Below, piece after piece: positions 1 through 10,627 of a stretch of 64,000 bases of DNA. Below the pieces are notes generated by a model. It did no database searches, was not told the DNA's origin, and saw nothing but the letters and a program-made list of their open reading frames with translations. The stretch's first letter is position 1; each line of letters begins with the position of its first letter. Source of the DNA: Athripsodes cinereus. Its lineage: Eukaryota > Arthropoda > Insecta > Trichoptera > Leptoceridae. The stretch spans positions 13,772,713 to 13,836,712 of the forward strand of contig OX388309.1 in assembly GCA_947579605.1 (NCBI GenBank), given 5' to 3'. A program made the position numbers and the translations under genes.

Positions 1-2712
1 CTGCCGCACCCTGCTGACTGCCCTATTAAATCCCCTTATTCCGGGTTCTGCAACAACAGACATATCGAAATGTACAACGTTACCGTCCGCCTTGAGCTTA
101 CGCCTGGCCACACAATCTAAGATTTCCAAGTCGGCTGGCAGCACACCAGCGATGACTGGGAGGCCATCGCTAGCTGCAGTCCGATACGCACCTGTGACAG
201 CGAGCAGCGGGAGTCTTTGCCCCCTCAAGACCGCCGCCGACACAGAGCCAACCAATAGCCTATGCGACCAAACACGAGCAGCATACGTAGCCTGAGCCAC
301 GTATGTCGCCCGATATATGGTCCTCACAGTGCATGATCTAAGGCCCCATGTACCACGACTTAGTCTGCGGAGAGTGAAAAACAGCACTCCCGCTTTTTCG
401 GCCGTCGCTCTTACATGTGGAAGAAAGGAAAGGCCTCTGTCTAGAACAACACCAAGATAACGAACTTCGTCAACCACCTTTACAGGTGATCCACTCATCC
501 GCAAAACCGGGTTCCTCCTTCCAAGCGAGCCCTTCAACCACATAGCAGAGGTCTTGCTCGGCGAGAAGACAAGCCTATTCACACTGCCCCATGTCAAAAT
601 GCGATCGATCGCGAGTTTAAATTTGCTCTCGATGGCGGATCTCGTGTTGCCAGACAGCAAGAGAAGCGCGTCATCTGCATATGCAAAAATTGTACAACCA
701 GGCGGAAGATCCACTTTTAACAGATCATCAAACAGGACATTCCACAGAAACGGTCCAAGGACCGAACCCTGTGGGCAACCCATGTCGACAATCCGTTCTA
801 CTATAAGCCCCGCATGTGTGATTATCACTGATCTGCTGCCAAAGTAGCTGCTGACGATGTCGAACAGCCAACGAGGACAGCCTCGCATCTTCAGCTTCGT
901 CAAAATGATAGGCCACCATGCATTGTCGAAGGCCCCAGCTATGTCAAGGAAAACACCCAGGACATTCTTATCTGTACATTCATCTCTCCATTTCATGCAG
1001 GCGTCTATTGCGTGCTCAGTAGATAAGCCCCGGCTAAAGCCAAACTGTTTAGGATCTCCAGGCGACAGACTCTCCATAAGCCGATTCCTCACCAAAATTT
1101 CAAGAATCTTGCCGAAAGAAGGCAGCAAAGTTATAGGTCTATAAGCCTTAAGATCCGACAGCGGCCTATCATTGCCCTTAGGTATAACCCTGAGCAATCC
1201 TCTCTTCCAAACTTTTGGGAAAATCCCTTCATTCAAACAAGCCTGGTAGAGGGCCAGCATTTCTGCCGGACAGTACTGCCAGACTTTCTTCACGATGTCA
1301 CCATTGATTCTGTCAATCCCAGGTGCCTTCCTAGGCCCTAATCTCTTGACGATTTCCCCTAGTTCCGGATGTGTCACATCGACAATTTCGATCATGGACT
1401 CATCAGGTGGACAGCGTGACAGGAAACGCAACGCCGCGTGGAATGGCGTGTCCCCCGACATCGAGTCGAGCGGAACTAACCCATCCAGCAGCGTTCTGAG
1501 TGTGTCGTCAATACACACTGTTTCACTACCGCCAGCAACAATGCTGGTAAGATAGTGATCAGCAGATCTTTTGGTTTTCACAGCTGTTTTTGTGACCGAC
1601 CAAGGATCGGCATTTCCCGTTTCAGAAATCCACTCCTTCCAGGCAGAGGCCTTAGCATGCCTTAATGCCAGCTGGTAGGAGCCCCTCGCACGTTGGAGCC
1701 TCTCAAGAAGACGCTTACCATCGGGAGAGTCACGCAACACACTGCCACTTCTCACTGGGCAAAAGGCCCGTTCGGCGGACTTAAACTGGCGTCTCAGGTC
1801 CGTGAGTTCTGGCGTCCACCAGTTGGTTGATCGCCGTCCCCCAGGCCTACACCTTCCCATCACAATAGCTGCCGTATCAACGACTGCATTGTTAAATCTT
1901 TCCCCAGCTATGTCAGCACCCTCTGTCATCCAAATTCTGAAATTTCGCATTCTCTCTTTCAATTCCAGACCAAATTGTCCCCAGTTTGCCTTCGAACGTC
2001 TAAAACTCCAGAGGCCTCTTGGCTCGATCTCCAATGAACCACCGACCGACCAAGTGATCAGCCGATGGTCACTGGATACCTCGCCAACGTTCACCCTCCA
2101 ATCGGATAGTTTCATGAGCAGATCATCAGTGCACAGTGTCAAGTCAATCCAGCTCTCCCCCATTGGACCGGCAAATGTAGCTGGACCAGCAACATTAAGA
2201 ATATTCAGACCTGCAGAAGATATAAAGTCCTCTACAGGTCCGCCACTCCCAGTGCGGTCAGAACCCGGTCTGTCGAACCATAGAGGAGAACGCGCATTGA
2301 AATCACCCGCAACCAAAACCGGCCGGCCTCTAAGAGCATCCAACGTCTGACTCAAACCCCGTAAGTGTGGACCCACAGGGTCCGAGTACTTGAAGTATAC
2401 AGAAACCAAGAATATCTCTCGGCCATCCATTCGAAGACATACACAGCATCGGTACTCATCCGAGAGTCCATCCAAAAGCATCGGTTGGACTCTATTATGG
2501 TCAAAAAGGAAACCCGCCATGGGCTTTGGCCCCTTGTCCACAACGGCAAGGGGAACGTCAGCACCATCAAGAATTACCCTCGAGAATAAATGCTCTTGAA
2601 CAAAAACATTCGGTATTGATAACTTTGACATGCACCTAATCAGATCAATGGCCGACGCTCGTGAGCGTCCCAAGTTGATTTGACCCAGAACAACGGCATC
2701 CGCACTAGCCAT
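1..2712 (-). CDS. R1-clade non-LTR retrotransposon ORF2 (endonuclease-reverse transcriptase), 3' part outside the window
   Basis: The frame starting at ATG 2712 stays open to base 1: I checked every in-frame triplet and found 904 codons with no stop. The N-terminus, MASADAVVLGQINLGRSRAS, is the R1/TRAS/SART type of apurinic-like endonuclease. GDFN lies at residues 136-139 and SDHRLI at 214-219. The reverse transcriptase follows, with GCPQGSVLGP from residue 645 and the catalytic YADD at 678-681. The product would nick target DNA and prime cDNA synthesis on the nicked end (target-primed reverse transcription). The start overlaps the ORF1 stop by 8 nt (ATGGCTAG), which suggests translation by reinitiation. 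No disabling mutation is visible, so this copy may be young. No rDNA or telomeric target sequence is visible on the upstream side, so the insertion specificity is unknown. The C-terminal end lies beyond the left edge. Confidence 0.93.
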   Translation of the reverse strand, partial: MASADAVVLGQINLGRSRASAIDLIRCMSKLSIPNVFVQEHLFSRVILDGADVPLAVVDKGPKPMAGFLFDHNRVQPMLLDGLSDEYRCCVCLRMDGREIFLVSVYFKYSDPVGPHLRGLSQTLDALRGRPVLVAGDFNARSPLWFDRPGSDRTGSGGPVEDFISSAGLNILNVAGPATFAGPMGESWIDLTLCTDDLLMKLSDWRVNVGEVSSDHRLITWSVGGSLEIEPRGLWSFRRSKANWGQFGLELKERMRNFRIWMTEGADIAGERFNNAVVDTAAIVMGRCRPGGRRSTNWWTPELTDLRRQFKSAERAFCPVRSGSVLRDSPDGKRLLERLQRARGSYQLALRHAKASAWKEWISETGNADPWSVTKTAVKTKRSADHYLTSIVAGGSETVCIDDTLRTLLDGLVPLDSMSGDTPFHAALRFLSRCPPDESMIEIVDVTHPELGEIVKRLGPRKAPGIDRINGDIVKKVWQYCPAEMLALYQACLNEGIFPKVWKRGLLRVIPKGNDRPLSDLKAYRPITLLPSFGKILEILVRNRLMESLSPGDPKQFGFSRGLSTEHAIDACMKWRDECTDKNVLGVFLDIAGAFDNAWWPIILTKLKMRGCPRWLFDIVSSYFGSRSVIITHAGLIVERIVDMGCPQGSVLGPFLWNVLFDDLLKVDLPPGCTIFAYADDALLLLSGNTRSAIESKFKLAIDRILTWGSVNRLVFSPSKTSAMWLKGSLGRRNPVLRMSGSPVKVVDEVRYLGVVLDRGLSFLPHVRATAEKAGVLFFTLRRLSRGTWGLRSCTVRTIYRATYVAQATYAARVWSHRLLVGSVSAAVLRGQRLPLLAVTGAYRTAASDGLPVIAGVLPADLEILDCVARRKLKADGNVVHFDMSVVAEPGIRGFNRAVSRVRQ
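2705..2712 (-). promoter_or_regulatory. ORF1 stop / ORF2 start overlap, probable translational coupling site
   Basis: On the - strand the sequence reads ATGGCTAG. ATG (2712-2710) opens ORF2 and TAG (2707-2705) closes ORF1 in another frame. Overlapping stop-start junctions in the R1-clade element SART1 are known to support ORF2 translation by termination-reinitiation. The arrangement here fits that mechanism but is not proof of it. Confidence 0.7.
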
Positions 2713-4114
2713 TGTAATTCGTTGCCTGTGCTAACCTATCTATTGCAGCCCTATTTGCGGGACAATCCCGATCACCCGTGGGGTGGGCTGCATTTTTCCT
2801 GAAACGTGTGCACGTGGCGCACACCCTTCGTTCAACAGGGATTTTGCAATCCCTTTCCTCGTGTCCCTCTTTGGCACAGCGTGCACACATGGGGGTGTTC
2901 TGTTTGCACTCTCTTTGAGTGTGCCCATATATTTGACATTTAAAGCACCTTATGGCGCCTACAAAATCTCGACATCTACAAGCGTTCCAGCCCAAATACA
3001 CAACCCCCTGAGCCAGAAGCACAGTCCTAACCTGCCCGCTGCAGGCTAGTATGCTGCCCACTGTTGGTCCCGTTTTGGAACCAAATTTGGCTACCCGTCT
3101 TGTAGTAGCCAAGAAAGCATCTTTCGTGATGCCTGTCCCTTCTATATTGGTGATGAAGATCTCCTTAAGAAGATCCTCATCTGAAAGATCCCGTGGGGTA
3201 TCGTAGATTACCAAGCGCGGCAATCTACCCTTTGGTTCGGCAGCAGTGAACCCTTTGGATTTTAGCTTCACGGAAGCCAATATCCTCTCAGCACCCTCCT
3301 TGGTGGATGTTTCCACCACCACTCCAGCACCGCGCGCCTTCCGCACTCTCACGGCCCTAAATCCATCCTGGACTGGGTCCAAGATTTCCTTAAGGGCTGA
3401 CTTCGTCTTTTCCGACGAAGCTCCTTCCTGTTGATCAGGACGGATCACAACTACTGCAGCCTTTTTTTCGGTAGCTCGGGTAACGACTCGAGCAGCCCGT
3501 TCTGCGTATGTTTCTTTAGGTGCTGTAACCTGAGGCACAGACACCTGCGACACAGCTGTTGCTACCGCCTTAATTTCCCCGCTTATGATCCTAAGATCTC
3601 TGCGAAGAGACGCGACTGTTTTTTCAGCTGCGCTCGCCCTCGCAGCCGCAGCAACCTCACGGAGATGACTCCCCGCAAGGAGGCCACCAGCCACGGCAAC
3701 GAGGCCCCTTATTTCTGCTTTTTGTTCTGCATTTAGTCCGACCTTTTTTGTATTCAACAATCTCTCAATCCCATTAACAACCTCTTGAAAAGCTAAATTA
3801 TCCCTTCTGGGGCCCTCTGTACAAAGAGTATCACTTTCTACGGCCGACTCAATGTTACTATCGTCGACGTCATCAGCAATAGGTGTCCCTCTCTCTCTTC
3901 TCCTCTTAGTCCTCTTTGGGGCTGGCGTCATACAGGAAAGCACCTCCATCGGAGGATCCCCCGGCGGCAGCTCCTCCGCAGTTTTCATCATTGCACCAAG
4001 TCCAGACACTGTAGCCCGCGGCTCCGTCGACATCTCCCCAGTATCGCATGGAGGAGTCCGTGCAAGATACCGCCTGGGAGTAAAAACTTCCACTTCAGAA
4101 ACATCGGATTCCAT
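2705..4114 (-). CDS. R1-clade retrotransposon ORF1, gag-like nucleic-acid-binding protein
   Basis: This 469-residue protein has a low-complexity N-terminal third, rich in Thr, Arg and Glu, and an Ala/Arg-rich middle likely to be helical. Three C-terminal zinc knuckles follow: CFKCQIYGHTQREC (390-403), CARCAKEGHEERDC (410-423) and a longer Cys-His-Cys variant (432-451). This architecture is standard for ORF1 of R1, TRAS and SART elements. The protein packages element RNA and guides it to the chromosomal target. It lies immediately upstream of ORF2 on the same strand, and its TAG stop is inside the first three codons of ORF2. It is uninterrupted. The first ATG of the frame at 4114 is the likely start; the upstream sequence is AT-rich and non-coding. 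Confidence 0.92.
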   Translation of the reverse strand: MESDVSEVEVFTPRRYLARTPPCDTGEMSTEPRATVSGLGAMMKTAEELPPGDPPMEVLSCMTPAPKRTKRRRERGTPIADDVDDSNIESAVESDTLCTEGPRRDNLAFQEVVNGIERLLNTKKVGLNAEQKAEIRGLVAVAGGLLAGSHLREVAAAARASAAEKTVASLRRDLRIISGEIKAVATAVSQVSVPQVTAPKETYAERAARVVTRATEKKAAVVVIRPDQQEGASSEKTKSALKEILDPVQDGFRAVRVRKARGAGVVVETSTKEGAERILASVKLKSKGFTAAEPKGRLPRLVIYDTPRDLSDEDLLKEIFITNIEGTGITKDAFLATTRRVAKFGSKTGPTVGSILACSGQVRTVLLAQGVVYLGWNACRCRDFVGAIRCFKCQIYGHTQRECKQNTPMCARCAKEGHEERDCKIPVERRVCATCTRFRKNAAHPTGDRDCPANRAAIDRLAQATNYNG

Positions 4115-4870
4115 ATTTCTTCACTCTAATCGACGAAAACTTAAACCAATGTTGTTAGATCAATCATACGAAACAAACACGAATTAAAACAATAGGCAAA
4201 CTTTTATTTCAAAAATATTGCGCAATAACGAGTAGGTATCAAATCAATTTAAACTTCACAGAGAAATAGTTAACTATTGAATTTCTTTTTTTTTTTGAAA
4301 CAGTAGCCACACACATATAGATTTAAAGATTTGTAGGAATCGAATTCACTAAGAAATTAGAACAAAAATTCATTCACTATGTGAGATTACTACATATTGC
4401 GCAACAATAACGCAAAAGATAACACAGATAACACACAATTTTGTAATTGTACACTTAACTATATGTGAGATTACCACATGTTACGCAATAATTACGCAGT
4501 AGTCAACAGTCAGTTTTTGTAATTGAACACATTAAACAAAACAAATTTATTCAGAGTTATTAAGGCTCAAATCAATTTATCACTCTTATTCACTAACATA
4601 ATATAAACTCAGAAAGTCACTTTCTTACAATATAGCAAAGATACTATCACACATTAATTATTCGATATGTAACACATAAACGTTTGGTGTACAATACGAT
4701 TTTTAAATAAAATAAAATATTGAAACACTAAATTATTCACTCGATGTTCAATTATCCAAATGTAAATTAATTTAACACAAACTAGAAACAAATTTATGAT
4801 AAGACGTATTAATTCACTTGCCACAAGAAAAATCGCATCCGCACTCGGCGGCTGTCGCTAGCGAACTGAT
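4115..4870 (-). other. AT-rich upstream region of the R1-clade element, possible 5' UTR or promoter
   Basis: There is no reading frame. Two imperfect copies of a roughly 75-bp unit lie at about 4379-4453 and 4460-4530, sharing tgtgagatta, acgcaa-type motifs and ttgtaattg; part of the unit recurs near 4213. A GC-richer patch at 4836-4870 ends the region and could be the 5' end of the element, but I see no target duplication to fix the boundary. Confidence 0.35.
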
Positions 4871-5028
4871 GAGAAAAAAAACATGTATCATAACTACAGA
4901 ACACATAATTTTATGCAATTGGCGAGTTTATCGCTGAAACGCGCTATCTTCCGACTAACGCAACATAATAAAATATAATAAAATACAATACTATCCAACA
5001 TAATTCTAGTAATAAAAAATATCATCAT

Positions 5029-5048
5029 CATCATCATCATCATCATCG
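5029..5048. repeat. (ATC)n microsatellite, tail of the adjacent LINE relic
   Basis: A run of ATC trinucleotides directly abuts the 3' end of a - strand LINE fragment, as expected for a simple-repeat tail of a retroposed copy. Confidence 0.8.
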
Positions 5049-5223
5049 CCTTCAACGCTCCTCTCGGGAGCATAGGGCAGAAACCAGCCTCCTCCATTCA
5101 GAGCATCTCTGCGTCAATTGCGTCACCTCTTTCCACGACATTCCCTGCGCTCTAATATCGTTGTCATAGGAACGGTGTATTGTGAAAAAGGGACGCCCGG
5201 GCCGACGAAACCCTTGCGGACGT
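5049..5223 (-). pseudogene. LINE 3' relic, copy A: end of a reverse-transcriptase C-terminal domain
   Basis: On the - strand this matches the end of the + strand copy at 24258-24640 and a shorter piece at 47062-47150. The shared text corresponds to the C-terminal tail of a LINE reverse transcriptase, with a Gln-Leu-Ala-Gln, Arg-rich, Trp-Arg-Arg pattern and a terminal stop, followed by the ATC-repeat tail. It is 5'-truncated, and no frame could encode a working protein. Confidence 0.7.
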
Positions 5224-5249
5224 CTCGTTCACAATAAAAAATATATCTG

Positions 5250-5290
5250 AACAAATACCCGTCCCAGAATCGAACGTGGCTCTGCTTTGG
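5250..5290 (-). repeat. tRNA-derived SINE fragment (box B region)
   Basis: On the - strand, CGTTCGATTCTGGGACGGG resembles a pol III box B with the usual SINE continuation (ggtatttgt). No tRNA acceptor stem or box A is recognisable, so this is a fragment and not a tRNA gene. Confidence 0.4.
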
Positions 5291-5796
5291 TTAAAAAATT
5301 TCCGTATTTTCTATTTCTCAGAAATTTGCAGTCCAATAAATTCAAATTTAATAATTTCAAAAGGACATTTATAATTTACACATTTTAATATAAAATTGTT
5401 TATAAAAAGAATTGTAAGCTATTAATTTGAAAGTTCGCAATCGGATTGACAGAGAAAGGTAGTCAGTAGTCATAGTTTAACGTCGTGGAAAAAACTTATT
5501 TTTAAATTTTCCACAAACTTTTTGCCAACGAGTAAAGAATAATCGCATTAAATGTTATTAATTTTCGTTATTGTCTTCGCAAGAGGATTTAAATCGTTTT
5601 TGTTTCAAACGTAGAAATAATTAGTTTATTTAGTCTAGGTTTTATTGTTTTGACACCAACGTATTTTCTGTGATGAATAAATATTATATTTAATGACAAT
5701 CGAAATATGTATATTTGTTGAAAGTTACCTTCAATTAAACAATAAATCTAACATTTTATTACCCGCTACTTATTTATTCAATCCATTAACAATTTA

Positions 5797-5875
5797 GTAT
5801 AAAACTGTTTAGTATAAAACTGTTTAGTATAAAAATGTTTAGTATAAAAATGTTTAGTATAAAAATGTTTGACGT
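5797..5875. repeat. 15-bp minisatellite, about five units
   Basis: The unit tgtttagtataaaac/a is repeated head to tail with few substitutions. It adjoins the Jockey reverse-transcriptase relic and reads as an IFILN repeat in that frame, which is a chance translation of the array. Confidence 0.8.
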
Positions 5876-5904
5876 ACCTACTCGTACAGTAAAAAAGTTA
5901 CCGG

Positions 5905-6121
5905 CAAACACTATCCTTTCATTCCTGGGTTCACTTTTAGTGTGTAAAAGAATCTTGTGACTTATTTTGTCAAATGCCTTAGCATAATCCGTATAGATTG
6001 CATCCACCTGTGATCTCTGACTCATCGAGCTAATAATATAATCAGAGAACTCCAGCAGGTTTGATTCGACAGATCTAGTAGGCATAAAACCATGTTGATT
6101 TGGGATAACAAACGATCGCAC
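5905..6121 (-). pseudogene. Jockey-like reverse transcriptase fragment
   Basis: About 55 residues on the - strand carry QHGFMPTRSVESNLLEF and QVDAIYTDYAKAFDKISHK. These are the RT fingers/palm motifs also present in the intact Jockey-like ORF2 at 11719-14625 (QHGFVPRKSTNTNLLEF, IYTDFSKAFDKVNH). Sequence identity is partial, so it is a different subfamily. It breaks off after the Asp-containing motif and continues into the minisatellite, so it is truncated at both ends. Confidence 0.8.
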
Positions 6122-8069
6122 TGAGGTAAAATTGTATTGAGTGTCTAGTAGATGTGCTCAGTGAGAAAAACATGAAACACAAAATTGAAATAAAATACCA
6201 GAACCAAATCGTGGATAATTTTCTAAAAAAAATTTATCAATAACAATATCCATACTTCATCAAAAATGTTGATTTTTATACTTTTACGGTTATAATGGTC
6301 ACTTTTTATAACAAATATATGAAACACAAGTACTTAAGTTAAGATCATTAAGCAAAACAAGATTATATAAATAGGTAGGTAAGTAAATATGTTACAGACG
6401 TTGTAAATAGAAATATATTTTTTTACATAGGTTTAAGTTTGTATATGTCAAAATCAGAAAAATCAAACAAAAGAATTTACTCTGTTGTAACAAATCAAAT
6501 TAAAGCAAATAAACTCCCTTCGGAAAGTTTTAGAAATGTTCTGTTTGATGTTTCGTTATTGTTTTATATCTTTAATCAAATGGTGTTGTGTCGATTTAAT
6601 TTGATTAGCAAAGTTCTTTCAAAACTAACTTTTTTCAGTCCATAAAGTAACCGTTAACAAAGTGTCAATTGTTGTTTGCCTATATTAGGACGAAACATTC
6701 TCCGTCACCATTATAAGATAATAATTTTAACCATGGATAGTCTGATATAACAAGCAAAAAATGTATTATGTAGGTTTTCCTCAATTCATTGAATATACTT
6801 CCTTTATAATGTACTGACCACCTTTCGAGAGTCTCTTGAAAATAATAAATAACCTTTTCTAATATGTAGTTCAAACCTTATAAAATATCTGGGAAACTTT
6901 TCCATACAATATAAGATAACGTCACTTATATAGGTACACGAGTAGTAAAATATGATTTGTATAAAAAAAGAGAAAAGGTCCAAAATTGCACGCATGTTTG
7001 AAGTCAAAAAAATGAGACAAGATAACAAAGATGTTTATGTAGGTCGTTTTCGCCGAACAAGATATGTAAAATATGTAAGCTCGCACCTGGAACGAAGTCC
7101 TAGGAATAATTTATGAGCATTCTGCTAGTAGACTCCCGCTTACATATTGTATTATTGTGATACAGAAATACTCTACTGTGATTTACGACAGATCCGAAAA
7201 TATAATGTTAGGATAGTTACTTACTTACGCACTATCTCCTTAGAAATACCTCTGTCCAAGAAAAAGGTAGTTATAGTAAAACATAGACTTTGTAAGAAAG
7301 GAAATTGATAAGAGATGATTTTTTCGATGGGAATATATAAATAATGATCTGACTTGAAAATTACGCAAATATCTGAATGTTCAAAATAACAAATGAATTC
7401 ATTGAAATAATTTATTAATTTATTGAAACAAAAAACTGTGACGCGCGGCATATTTTTTTTAAGGAAATTTCATATATTAACTGAACTGGTATTTGCCGTG
7501 ACGGTTAAGTAGTAATTGCAGAAATAAGAACTTAAAGCTGCTCGAAACCTTCTAGCAAAAAAAAAACATCTAAAAATATCTACATTGTTTTCACTAAGTT
7601 GGTAATTCACATAATTAATCGTGAGAATTAATTCCTCAGTTACATCAAATTAGATATTTCTTATCATTGAGTTGCACAGTAAGCATATTTTTGACATAAA
7701 ACTATTCTGGAACCTAAAATACCGTAGGCAAAACTTTATTATTTTTAATCCTCCACGTTAATAATAATTGTTCACGTTTTTTTACTTTTAATTGGATTTT
7801 ATAATTAAGTATGTTTTTTTTTCTTTCTTTAGTTGAATGCCAGAGAATAAAAGCTTTAAAAATAAAATATTCTACATATTGACAGACGTCTATATTTTAA
7901 CATCTTTTTGCACAATTATGTGAACTAAAGTCAAGGCCTCAGCTCTTAATTATAAAATCAATCTTAAAAAAAGCAAGTTCACTTCTAAGGTTTCAATATC
8001 AGTTTCCATAAATGATTTCTAGTTTCATATACACGACAGAAAAAAATGATTTACTTTGTTTATGTACAT
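6122..8069. other. AT-rich intergenic DNA, no gene seen
   Basis: Only short open frames (under 80 codons) of AT-rich composition occur, with no recognisable domain, splice pattern or RNA fold. It ends at the 5' LTR of the large LTR element. Confidence 0.6.
8066..8069. repeat. Left target-site duplication of the large LTR element
   Basis: acat immediately precedes the LTR TG and is repeated directly after the 3' LTR CA at 21609-21612. Confidence 0.75.
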
Positions 8070-10606
8070 TGCTACGCATTAAATAATCGCTGCGGAGAAG
8101 TTCATACTGGCTAATGTTCCTACAGTCATTTGTTGTCTGTGAGTCTTCCGTAATAATAATAATAATTGTACGTTACAAAGAACACGTGACTGGCTGATGC
8201 TTCGATCTGCACACGGCACAACATCGTATGTTTCTCATTCCCTTGAAGACCAACCGTTTGTTGAATAGAACGCGTCTTTTTGAAATCAGTTACCCGCAAA
8301 CCATGGCATAGGTTGGACGAAAGAAGGGTTTGTCCCTTCCCGCCTTAGTCGCGAACAGCGATGTGCGTAACTCCGACACAATAATAATACTAACAATAAT
8401 TATTTAATAGTACTTAACTTCATAATGTGATAAACAAGTGTGTTGCCCTCTGTTGTACGTAAAACAATTCTTATTGTGTGTCGTTAATAATGTACTTTAA
8501 ATATCTGTGTTAGTTTTACGTGCGCGACCAATCATACCGCCAATATCAAGGAACAATAATAACGATTAATAATTAATAGTAATTAATAAACAGAATAATG
8601 TTATAGACAAGCTTATATTCTATTCGAGATATATATAGACTACGATTCTAATGGTGATAATGATAATATTTGGAAGTTTTGAGTATAATAATATATGTTG
8701 GTTTTGGGCGTGGTTTTTGCTGTTGCCGCCATTATTCATAACCGTGTGAAATTAGATAATCCATTGTTTCTGAACAAATATTCTATGTTAGGAATCATGA
8801 ACAATCACATAAACTGTTCTTTCTACTTTCCCAGTATTGTGAATTTGATTGAAATTGCGAATGTGTTCCTAAATCTTCAGCGTGTACAACTTCACCTCGG
8901 ATAGTCAGTATATCGCGTAGCGGTGATTTACCGATATAACTCGCATTACAATGTGAACTGGGTAATCCTCTAGTAACTTCTCCGGTCCATACCCTTGTCA
9001 AAAGAGTGATTAAAAGACTAGCTGAGTATTTCTGAAAGGACTATTGAAATAGAGACGCCTTCTGCCTTTTACACTGAGGATATTGTAGGAACGTATAAGA
9101 TATCCCATGTCTCTTGAGAAGTAGTGATCTCTTCCGTCTTGAGGACAGGATCTATCAGATTCTGACACCACCACACCCCTGTACGTCTTTGAGTATAACC
9201 AGCGACCGCCATAGTAGCATCAGAGTATGTTCCTTTCACGATCCTGCCATCTTCCGTCTATGAGTGCAAAATACGTCATCAATAACGTACTCGTCTTTGT
9301 GTTATTCTTCTCCTGCTCGCCTGTCTATCTGTAAGTGACTATATTACTACTGTATATGGTATATGTTGATAATTTTTTCATAACTAAGTTCATATTATCG
9401 TTGAACTATCTATATATTAATTTCCTTTGTGTAATAATTTAAGATTTTGAGTTTGAATGAAGAATGAATGATTCCAATTAAATATTTATAAATCACTTGA
9501 TAAACCAGGTATTGATTTATATTGATAATACCAAGGATGGTGTATTTAATAATTACCATTGTGTGTTTTACTGTCTCTATCCAAATATGGCAATACTTTC
9601 ATAATTTTGCGTATTGTATGGAATAATATTCCCTACAAATTTACTTTGAAAGTAACTGTCTTGTTATGTAATGTATATGTTTACACAATAAATGTAAATC
9701 ACTTACCATATGATATCTTTCTGTTGAAATTCATTTTGTATACCCACAAGTAGATTCAATACTCTTATTAATACTAAAGTACATCTCTCCGCCTCCTTGT
9801 ATATAATCTTCCAATAACCTAGTTATACTTGGAGTAGTTAGGTCACAAAGGTTCAATTCCTTGATCAACCAATGGATGAAAGACCCTATTATTTTACTAT
9901 GAAAGCAACAAAGAGTTAAAGGAATGGCTCCACTGATGGAAATAATATATCCACTTTCTTGGAAAGGTCTGATGTACTTATGATAATCTTTGTTCCACTT
10001 GATATAATTTTTTATTGTTTACTTGGAAATATTTATCTATAATTCTACTCAAGGAAAGATATAAGTAGAATCTTTGCAATATAAAGTATGCTAACAGAAG
10101 AAACATTATTGCATAAATTACCTAAGTATTCTATAATGATATGATGACCATAAGAAAATGATGAAACCGAAGGATAAAGAATTCTCTGAACTTTACGTAA
10201 GTATAATATGTATAATTGAAGTATGTAACTGACACCCACACACAATGCATTCCTCTTGCACAGACTAAGTAGAATCATACCTAGACATGAACTTGAGCCA
10301 AAATATTAATCTGTTTTACTTGCAAATATAACTGTAACTTTCTTTATATACTTTCTCTATCATATAATTTTCTATGTGTTTCGCTTACGTACATTGCAAA
10401 ATGTATGTAGCGAAGCTGGGGGTTACGAGCCAAATTGTATATTTTCTTATGTACCATTCATGTATATACTTTTATTATGTATGTATAATGTAAATTCATT
10501 TCTTTAAATATTTGACAATAGATTTCATTTTGATAATATACATTCTCCTTTGATAATTTTGTATAATGAAGTGATGCGATCGTCCTAGTGGGACGATAAC
10601 GTGTCA
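8070..10606 (+). repeat. 5' long terminal repeat, large LTR element
   Basis: It begins tgctacgcat and ends cgtgtca. It aligns without gaps to 19072-21608. I saw three mismatches: 8347 A against T, 10542 A against T, and 10599 A against T. Short frames inside it (for example 8695-8904 and 10045-10278) recur identically in the other LTR and show no recognisable protein; I regard them as non-coding. No convincing TATA box or polyadenylation site stands out from the AT-rich background. Confidence 0.92.
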
Positions 10607-10609
10607 ATT

Positions 10610-10627
10610 TGTGAGCTCGTCCTTGGA
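10610..10627 (+). promoter_or_regulatory. Possible degenerate primer-binding site (tRNA-Pro-like)
   Basis: Three bases after the LTR CA, the text TGTGAGCTCGTCCTTGGA resembles the tRNA-Pro primer site known from other retroelements (TGGGGGCTCGTCC), with 11 of the first 13 positions shared. The expected TGG is TGT here. The position is right and the match imperfect, so this is an inference. Confidence 0.45.

Noticed and set aside
4894..5097. Frame with a run of eight methionines
   Set aside because: It translates the (ATC)n microsatellite and the adjacent LINE relic; not a gene.
8695..10278. Small open frames inside the 2.5-kb repeats (8695-8904, 9559-9753, 10045-10278 and their twins 11,002 bp further on)
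   Set aside because: They are identical in both copies only because the LTRs are identical. No domain, no plausible codon pattern; AT-driven chance frames.
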